Positions 57,902 to 64,000 of a DNA stretch of 64,000 nt are shown piece by piece. The notes below the pieces were generated by a model, which saw only the letters and a program-made list of their open reading frames with translations, was not told the DNA's origin and ran no database searches. This stretch comes from Mactra quadrangularis (Eukaryota > Mollusca > Bivalvia > Venerida > Mactridae). The stretch's first letter is position 1. Every line of letters starts with the position of its first letter. Made by a program: the position numbers and the translations under genes. The stretch is from the NCBI GenBank assembly GCA_025267735.1, contig CM046295.1:7711270-7775269 (forward strand). The letters run 5' to 3'.

Positions 57902-58169
57902 GTAATCAATTAATTGACTTTTATCTTCTTGAACATACTTCATTAGCAAACACATGTTTTAAACCCTTCTCAGCATTTCTCTACAATCTCATGACCCTTA
58001 AACTTGGGCAATACCAGTCCACACAATAGGGACGGATGGAGAGCTGGTGTTAGACGTTCAAGCCGCCTGCTGCCTACCTCAGTATCTGGGACACCCGCAG
58101 CAGATGACAAATAAACTCAGGATATGTACATTATGTATGTATGTTCAAAAAGATAAACCTTTCGATCTA

Positions 58170-58175
58170 TTTATT
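58170..58175 (-). promoter_or_regulatory. AATAAA polyadenylation signal
   Basis: AATAAA on the minus strand lies 14 bases after the stop codon of the gene ending at 58190. If used, the 3' UTR would be very short; further signals downstream cannot be excluded. Confidence 0.45.
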
Positions 58176-58189
58176 GAAGTAAGCGTGTA

Positions 58190-58533
58190 TTAGCTTTCTT
58201 CACCTCTGACTTTAGATACATTTCTAACGGGGCCGCTACCAGGTGCTGGTAAAAGTCTTTTACCCCTCGGTGTGGCTGCACTGGAGACTCTATCCTGTTC
58301 CATAACTCTTTGTATACTATCCACAAGACTGTCAACAGTTTGTGTTATCTCAACTAATATCAGTTGAATTTGTTCCACTACAGTGTCATCAAAGTTTTCA
58401 TCATTTATTTCATCAGATTTCTTCTTCTGGTTATTGGAATTCACATCCTGTACGGAGACAACTGTCACATTTTCTGCGTATTTACGAACCATTTCTGAAC
58501 ACTTTAATAATTTTCTTAAATCATAATCTTTCC
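58190..58533 (-). CDS. Last exon of the unrecognised helical-protein gene
   Basis: Acceptor CCGTTTCAG, then GKDYDLRKLLK after completion of the split Gly codon. Contains the charged linker NQKKKSDEINDENFDDT and a helical stretch, and ends VSKVRGEES. It is 344 bases including the stop. Confidence 0.83.
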
Positions 58534-61500
58534 CTGAAACGGAAAAAAACATAAATGAAAATACAGTAAAGTCTCAATATTTTGAAATCAAATCATGGGT
58601 AATTGGAAATAATCGTTTTGTCTCCAACATTTCGCTTCATTAAGTATAGTTAAAAAGTATGCTTTATCCGAAATGGGTTATCCGAATATCATGTATTAAC
58701 TGAACGCTACGACCTGATAATCGTTGATTGTCACACCTTTTACCTGAAGATTATCAACTCTGATGGTCATTGAGACCCCTTGATTACATGTAGGTACTTC
58801 ATTATAGTGTTTCAATCAGCTATTATATAACTTATACAATGTGTTGCTATGGCGTTAACCCAACAAGAAATACAAAACAAGTAAATCTGTGAGCTAATGC
58901 TCACTAGTGATACCCCCGCAAAAATCTAAAAATATGCGACAAACAGGAAGTAGATGAGCAAGGAGCATGAAATCGCTTTACACCACATGGGACTATGGGA
59001 TGAAGCAATATGCAAAGTATTAGGCTGCTGCATGTTATAGTTGCTGAGAAAACTGCAACGGAAATTTTGTAACGGACGTACGCACGGACAAGGGTAAAAC
59101 GGTATACCCCCCTCTTCTTCGAAGCGGGGGTATAAAAATGTTCCTGATTCAACTTACCATATACTACAGGTTCTGTATACTGTATCAATAGATGAATACC
59201 TTCAACAAGTGAACTGACATGTGATACAAGACTCTGACACCGTCTATAATCATTGTTACAATAATGTACAGTACCATGTGTAAGTGATTTCTCTATACTG
59301 CTAACATCTAGTTTACACTGAAATTATAAAGTTAAAGGGCTAATTAAATCAGTACACATGGGTGGAAGTTGAAAGATTTGAAAATACTGAAAACCCACCT
59401 TCAAAATACTGAAATAGACAGATTTTATCTAATTAACATAGAGTAATTAGGGACTTAAGTCAGTTATTTCCTGTTGTATACTCTTCAAATTGGTAGGTCC
59501 AATTACTTGGATTACTTGGATTTTATCCTTACTTTTCCATGTAAATTTGCAAAAATTAATCTTAAATAACTTAATTTGTTTGATATTCAAGCTAAGTAAT
59601 TTTAGGGTAAAGAACTATCTAAGTTTCATCACTTCTGTACATATCTTGATTAACAAGAAAGATATTAGATGAAATAGTTTGTTATCCTTACACAGGAATT
59701 CAATGATAAAATCGGAGGATTCCAACTGCAAGGACCTACTTCCCAATTGGATTGCTTCAGATTTATCAGGGAAAGATAACTGACTAAAGTCCCCTATTTA
59801 TTCTCATAATACTGAAATCAGTATTAATACTGAAAATTTTCACTCATGAGTATATACATTGCTGTCTAAAAGTTCCATTACAGGTTTCATACAGATTTTG
59901 AATACCAAACTTACATGATTTTTCCATAAACTTTCCCATGAATGCTCTCAGTTTTTCATGATACCAAAGGAACACATACGGAACCCAAAATGCATACAAT
60001 TTGAAAACAACACATCACAGCAGACAACACTGGTAGAAAAAAAAACAGAAAACAGTGTAGTAGTAATCACTGTGAAATCATTTAAACTTTGACAGTTGAG
60101 AAAAAATACACTATAGTTTGTTAACAGCTAAATCCAGAGATTACGCCTTTTCAAGAACAGTGAGTAGGTTGACGGACTGCCTTAATATAACCTATACAAT
60201 GTGTTGCTATGACGTTAAACCCAACAAAAACCAACAAACCTGTAACTCTTGACATTCAATTAAAGCTTTACATTCTGTGATACAAACTTCCACATATTTA
60301 GGAATTTCACCCAGTATCTACAAATAGCAAATAATAATGAAATTAGTTATTTATTACAGAATTACTCTTCAGAGCGGCCCTCTACAGAACAAATCTTCTG
60401 CACATCAACAGTGACTGATATTTCCCTAAGGCATAATTTTAATTGACATTAACCTCTGCAGAGCAACAACCTCTGAACAGAAATAAAATTTTAGTCTCTC
60501 CCAGGGGGCGTTGTTCAAGAGAGGTTGTACTGTACTATAAATAGAAAACTTTATAAACTTTTTACAAATAGACTAATTGATCATCATTTTGGGTCTATAA
60601 ATAATTAATCTGACAAAGTCATGTATACACATCAGTCAATGCCAAACATGGAGGACAGATGGACAAATCCTGTAAAAACTAAAAAGGTCCATCTAGATCT
60701 GTAGTTTTACTGAACCGACTCTCTGGCAAAAAATTCAATCTCATCAAAATATGCAAAACATCTCTGGTCCTGTAAGACATTGTTTGGTCCAATTTTGATC
60801 TTCACAGCCCATACTGTCCAGTAATAAACTATCGAGTTTAACAGTGACTGTTTGTTTGTTTGTTTGGGTTTTACGGCGCACCAACACAAAAAGGTCAAAT
60901 CGCGCCGAAAGCAATCAATGATACTATTTATTCTAACGATATTGATGATTTAAAGCTCTATATCTTATTATATACATTTATTTCCTTCAAAAAGTTAAGT
61001 ATCTCATATGATGGTACAGATTCAAAAAGTTCTTTAAATGAGTTAACTTTAAAATGTTTGTCACGGATGTACTTAAGATCCTGACAGTCAAGGAGAACGT
61101 GTTTGACATTGAAATGCTCGTCACATGGTATACATTTAGGTGCTTTCTCTCCTTTGAGAAGGTATGAATGTGTTAATCTGGTATGACCAATTCTACATCG
61201 CGAAATCACTATTTGATCTGAGCGATTAGAAAATATTATTGACGAAGATGAATCAAGGGTTGGCTTTATGTCATGTAACTTATTAAAAATAGTATTGTTC
61301 CACATTGATTGCCATTTTGACTTAATTAACGTGTTGATTGAACATTTACAGTGACTGAAAATCATTCAACTTACATTGGTAGAATTTCCTAGGTCAACAA
61401 ACTCCTGTGCTTTTATCTCAAATTCAACAATTGTACGTAATGCACCTTGTAATGTTTTGTCAATAAATATATCACAGCCCTTGAAGAATGATTGACTGAT

Positions 61501-62899
61501 ATCTGTAGTTACCTGTAAATAAAATATTTGATTTGGATTTATTTTGGCATTAACTAACTTATACTGGCATTAATGTTGAGTCAACACAATTTTTAAGCTA
61601 TTTTACGGCCTCCAGTGCACCTTACCTAGTTTTCCTGGGTTGTGTCTGCAACCAGTGCTCACCTACCCTTCCACAGGACCAGAAACCTCTCCATATACCT
61701 GATTAATGGAGGAAAATTGACATAATTGTCAAATTTTCATGGATGGTATAACTCCCCCTTTGGGATTTGAACCTGTAGCCCCCTTTGGGACACTAGTATA
61801 TGTGTGAAGTTTGATACAAATCCATGAAGTTAGCGCAAAGAAAATTGAGCTGACAACCAAAAGCTACAGTCGGACTGAAGGACAGACCAACCATTTGACA
61901 AGCTGATCCCTATATACTCCCAAACATAGTTTTGGGACAGAATGATAAATGAATACAGGAATACTTACAGTGTCATTTTCTGACGTCTCAGTAGAAGTTG
62001 TATCAAAGTAAATCATAACAGTGTCTGTAGCCAAAGCTAATTCTCCTGCTAATTTACATACATTGTCTATACACCCCGAGATACGTGAAATAGACTCTTC
62101 CATTAAACTATCAATATCACCTTCACACCCCTGTAAGTAAAAATAGACTCTTCCATTAAACGATCAATATCACCCTCACACCCCTGTAAGTAAAAATAGA
62201 CTCTTCCATTAAACTGTCAACATCACCCTCGCACCCCTGTAAGTATAAAAAGACTCTTCCATTAAACTATCAACATCACTCTTGCACCCCTGTCAGTATA
62301 AATAGACTCTTCCATTAAATTATCAACATCACCCTTGCACCCCTGCAAGCAAAATAAACTTCCCATTTGACATAATACTGTTCTGTCCATTAAAATCTCA
62401 ATTTATTAAAAAAGAACTTCTTATAGATTTCATATATCAAAAATAATAAAAGTAAGAAAAAAAGTATAGCCATTTAACAGCCTGTGGTGCTTTTCACGAA
62501 AAAACTTATGATAAAAATCATTGTTAGTTGAAAGCAACAAGCACCAATTACACAATAATTTACGGTCAATCAATTCCAAATATTATTGAATTATGTAGAA
62601 TATTGTATACCTTTGAATGTCATCATAATTATGTTTACTATCCTATTGGCTTTGAACAGCAAAATTTATGACTTTGACTTAAGATAACTTTCTTTGTAAG
62701 AATTTCGGTCAAAATGTGCACTAGATGTACATACCTGCATAAACCTAACTATATGGTTACCCATATTTTTAACATGATCATTTATTTTAGATAACAAATC
62801 TTGTATGAGAGCAGATTGTAAACTATGAAACATTGACGTCCATATAGTGGTATTGTTTAACAATAAATGATAGTTTGTGGTCATCTGTATACATGTCAC
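58190..62899 (-). CDS. Unrecognised helical protein, six 3' exons (partial gene)
   Basis: Exons in transcript order: 62899-62735, 62130-61969, 61512-61375, 60317-60240, 59317-59158 and 58533-58190. All borders are AG..GT, and phases agree (0 at the first four junctions, 1 at the last), which is strong evidence for a real gene. Together they give about 348 residues ending at TAA. The sequence is rich in amphipathic helix-like stretches (for example SKINDHVKNMGNHIVRFMQ, QGALRTIVEFEIKAQEFVDL, VEQIQLILVEITQTVDSLVD), has scattered Cys, a Lys/Asp/Asn-rich linker and a basic C-terminus (RGKRLLPAPGSGPVRN). No signal peptide, membrane helix or known domain was recognised; a helical-bundle scaffold protein is a guess. 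The 5' part lies beyond the right edge. Confidence 0.82.
58824..58882 (+). repeat. SINE family B tail fragment
   Basis: CTTATACAATGTGTTGCTAT then GGCGTTAACCCAACAAGAAA is the sense-strand tail of family B. It lies in the last intron of the helical-protein gene, antisense to it. Confidence 0.72.
58909..59133. mobile_element. Short element with ATACCCCCGC ends
   Basis: TGATACCCCCGC at the left and GCGGGGGTATA at the right are inverted; a second local palindrome around CTTCTTCGAAG precedes the right end. The interior includes GCTTTACACCACATGGGACT and ATGGGATGAAGC. Similar short repeats are, to my knowledge, widespread in bivalve genomes. It lies in an intron. Confidence 0.7.
59158..59317 (-). 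CDS. Fifth visible exon of the helical-protein gene
   Basis: Acceptor TTTATAATTTCAG, donor TATATG|GTAAGT, phase 0 in and 1 out. Encodes CKLDVSSIEKSLTHGTVHYC and ends LLIQYTEPVVY. Confidence 0.83.
59448..59796. mobile_element. MITE, TAGGGACTTTAGTCA family (copy 2)
   Basis: Left end TAGGGACTTAAGTCAGTTAT, right end ATAACTGACTAAAGTCCCCT. Interior words (TTGGATTTTATCCTTACTTT, AAGTAATTTTAGGGTAAA, TCCAATTGG-type) match 28757-29121 in the opposite direction. Intronic. Confidence 0.86.
60119..60239 (+). mobile_element. SINE family B, 3' part, abutting a splice donor
   Basis: TAGCTAAATCCAGAGATTAC, GTGAGTAGGTTGACGGACTG, TATAACCTATACAATGTGTT and GACGTTAAACCCAACAAAAA form the tail half of family B in sense orientation. 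Its tail ends directly at the exon border at 60240, so the neighbouring intron's donor lies in SINE-like sequence. Confidence 0.84.
60240..60317 (-). CDS. Fourth visible exon of the helical-protein gene
   Basis: A 78-base, phase 0-0 exon encoding ILGEIPKYVEVCITECKALI then ECQELQ. The acceptor is GCTATTTGTAG and the donor is CAG|GTTTGTTGG, a weaker donor than its neighbours and complementary to a SINE tail. Confidence 0.78.
60318..60838. other. Intron, nothing further recognised
   Basis: AT-rich intron sequence between the 78-base exon and the LINE fragment. No additional exon-like block was seen. Confidence 0.5.
60851..61348 (-). mobile_element. 5'-truncated LINE: C-terminal end of ORF2 plus 3' tail
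   Basis: On the minus strand the frame encodes about 130 residues of the C-terminal region of a non-LTR retrotransposon protein: WQSMWNNTIFNKLHD, RCRIGHTRLTHSYLLKG and the zinc-knuckle-like CIPCDEHFNVKHVLLDC. It stops at 60958; a short 3' UTR follows and ends TGTTGGTGCGCCGTAAAACC plus (CAAA)n. The 10-base word ACAGTGACTG lies on both sides (60841-60850 and 61349-61358), the expected target duplication. The first few codons of the open frame come from host DNA. RNase-H-bearing jockey/I-like elements carry such C-termini; the exact clade is unsettled. Confidence 0.88.
61375..61512 (-). CDS. Third visible exon of the helical-protein gene
   Basis: A 138-base, phase 0-0 exon with acceptor ATTTTATTTACAG and donor AAT|GTAAGT. 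Encodes VTTDISQSFFKGCDIFIDKT then LQGALRTIVEFEIKAQEFVD. The LINE copy is inserted only about 17 bases past its donor. Confidence 0.84.
61566..61800 (-). mobile_element. tRNA-derived SINE, family A
   Basis: Plus-strand order: tail TGAGTCAACACAATTTTT, TTTTACGGCCTCCAGTGCAC, body ACCAGTGCTCACCTACCCTT and ATGGAGGAAAATTGACATAA, then the mutated head with GGGATTTGAACCTGTAG. Intronic. The sequence right after it (to about 61940) resembles another short bivalve repeat. Confidence 0.82.
61969..62130 (-). CDS. Second visible exon of the helical-protein gene
   Basis: A 162-base, phase 0-0 exon with acceptor TTTTTACTTACAG and donor ACT|GTAAGT. Encodes GCEGDIDSLMEESISRISGC then IDNVCKLAGELALATDTVMI. Its first 40 bases belong to the leftmost unit of the 53-bp minisatellite described separately. 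Confidence 0.84.
62091..62352. repeat. 53-bp minisatellite that copies an intron-exon junction, 5 units
   Basis: Units starting TAGACTCTTCCATTAAA occur at 62091, 62144, 62197, 62250 and 62303, exactly 53 bases apart. Each contains, on the minus strand, a splice-acceptor-like TTACTTACAG (or variants) followed by GGGTGTGA and the first coding bases of the neighbouring exon. The first unit holds the real junction; the others lie in the upstream intron. Confidence 0.93.
62488..62712. mobile_element. MITE, CTTACGATAAAAAT family (copy 4)
   Basis: GTGGTGCTTTTCACGAAAAA, CTTATGATAAAAATCATTG, GGTCAATCAATTCCAAATAT and right end GACTTAAGATAACTTTCTTT then AAAATGTGCAC. The ends GTGCTTTT and AAAATGTGCAC are loosely inverted. 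Intronic. Confidence 0.74.
62735..62899 (-). CDS. First visible exon of the helical-protein gene
   Basis: A 165-base, phase 0-0 exon with acceptor GATATTTTCCAG and donor CAG|GTATGT. Encodes VTCIQMTTNYHLLLNNTTIW then TSMFHSLQSALIQDLLSKIN. Earlier exons must lie beyond 63 kb or outside the window. Confidence 0.82.
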
Positions 62900-62965
62900 C
62901 TGGAAAATATCAAACATATGTCATATCAAATACAATGTATTGAAAAATTTAGAACCTCTTGACAG

Positions 62966-63352
62966 GCCTCGAATTTAAGCTGGCAAACTCACAAATTGTG
63001 AGTAACTTTCATTATAACTCGCAAATTTTCGTGACTTGAAATCGATGCAAAAATATTACTGTCTTAACTAATGACGCTCAAATCAGCTTAGAAACGGCCA
63101 GATAGATCGAAAGTATCAATTAAAGATTCACCTAAAAGACATGTTCAATACACATTGACTATCCCACAAGCCCTTGTTCCAAGCATAGTTAAATATAGTA
63201 CTATGTTGTTTTTATTTTGCATATATGAATTGTAACAATGTATTCTGTTCAGATTTTGAAAAAAATGCAAGCCACCTTTTTCATTTGCAAGTTGAAATAA
63301 AATAAACTTGCAAAAATTTGCAAGTCCATTTTTTGTTAAATTTGAGCACTGC
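62966..63352. mobile_element. MITE, GCTTGAATTTAA family (copy 2)
   Basis: GGCCTCGAATTTAAGCTGG at the left and TTAAATTTGAGCACTGCC at the right are loosely inverted. The interior matches 56869-57293 along its length (AACGGCCAGATAGATCGA, ATAGTTAAATATAGTACTAT). Confidence 0.8.
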
Positions 63353-63479
63353 CTTTTGATAAAATATAGAAAACAACGACTACATGTGAATATAAAAAAA
63401 CATGACATTTAAATCATTGATATGACTTGCTGTCTAAAACTTTTAAGTCAAACAATCATACTGTGCTATCACTTATTAC

Positions 63480-64000
63480 AGTACAAATCCGTACCATAGG
63501 TGCTAAACAAATGACTGGACAAGATTGTTCAACAAAGGGCCATAACCCCATAAAATCAAGGGACCATAACCAAAATACAGTGCCCTCCAAAAGTTTTTGG
63601 ACAGTTGAAATTTTGAGAAAAACTGATTATGCATAACACAAGTAAATTAATTATCATTAGACCTTATTCATGTAACATTGTTTTAATCATATGTTAATAA
63701 ACTAATCAATGCTGACTTTACAATTTGCTCAGATGACTCGTTCTTCCGTATATTCGTGAATAAAGATGAATCAGTTTATCTTAAAACCCAAGATTTTGTC
63801 CAAGAACTTTTGGAGGGCACTGTATAATATGCACAAGTCTGCTTGATACCTTGTCTATGTATGAAATTGGAATCAAATCTGTACAATAGGTGCTGAGAAA
63901 TTGAGTAGACAAGGTTTTTTTTCATTTATGGGCTATAACTCTGCTAAAATCAATGATCCATAACCAAAAAATGCTCATGTATGCTTGATACCAATTCTAT
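63480..64000. repeat. Two units of a dispersed repeat split by a MITE
   Basis: CAAATCCGTACCATAGGTGC ... CCATAACCAAAAT at 63483-63577 and CAAATCTGTACAATAGGTGC ... CCATAACCAAAAAATGCTCA at about 63873-63975 are similar units. The Tc1-type MITE sits between them, inside the first unit. The second continues to the window edge. Confidence 0.65.
63578..63822. mobile_element. Tc1/mariner-type MITE (copy 2)
   Basis: CAGTGCCCTCCAAAAGTTTT at the left, AAGAACTTTTGGAGGGCACT at the right, TA on both sides. The interior is the inverse of 34335-34576 (AACTGATTATGCATAACACA, ACCTTATTCATGTAACATTG). This copy keeps the GCCCTCC ends in full, while the other has lost one C. Confidence 0.93.

Noticed and set aside
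58904..59188. Minus-strand ORF beginning IQYTEPVVYGK
   Set aside because: The first residues are the true exon, but past 59158 it reads through the splice donor into an intronic repeat element.

Overview
The window looks like animal nuclear DNA, most likely from a bivalve mollusc. It is AT-rich, and its genes are split by introns with GT..AG borders. It carries one intronless TRIM-like gene (two B-boxes, coiled coil, beta-propeller) of a type greatly expanded in bivalves. Most of the rest is tRNA-derived SINEs, short inverted-repeat elements (MITEs) and minisatellites. There is no bacterial-style operon, rRNA, CRISPR array or intact tRNA gene. The species assignment is inference from gene style and repeats.

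Layout. 1-5.7 kb is three minisatellites (76, 68 and 80 bp periods) with tRNA-SINE pieces. 5.7-15 kb is gene-poor, with MITEs and SINEs; a 69-bp minisatellite follows at 15.4-16.5 kb. 17.8-18.4 kb holds an endonuclease-like (EEP) ORF, probably the tail of a Helentron-type element. 18.98-20.88 kb holds three spliced-looking blocks with in-frame stops, read as a decayed gene. 20.9-24.5 kb is featureless AT-rich DNA. 24.5-26.2 kb (minus) is the TRIM-like gene. 26.8-31.3 kb is a cluster of foldback elements, nested insertions and a CpG-rich palindrome array. 31.4-36.1 kb (minus) holds the 3' exons of a gene for a sushi-domain, single-pass membrane protein with a long Ser/Gln/Pro-rich cytoplasmic tail containing PPPY. 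Its upstream side to about 46.6 kb is long AT-rich intron, with a possible tiny start exon and promoter-like sequence. 46.7-58 kb is mostly repeats. It includes a 1.8-kb inverted-repeat element nested in a SINE, two tandem SINEs and a hAT-type MITE with its target duplication. 58.2-62.9 kb (minus) holds six frame-compatible exons, the 3' end of an unrecognised, largely helical protein gene whose 5' part lies beyond the window.

The genes do not form a pathway. The most interesting material is structural: a LINE 3' tail shared with the SINEs, a splice donor lying in a SINE tail, a minisatellite that copies an intron-exon junction five times, nested transposons, a palindrome array inside a SINE, and an isolated GC-rich UUCG hairpin. 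No clear new multi-gene system was found. All exon structures were read by eye from splice sites and reading phase, without transcript support.
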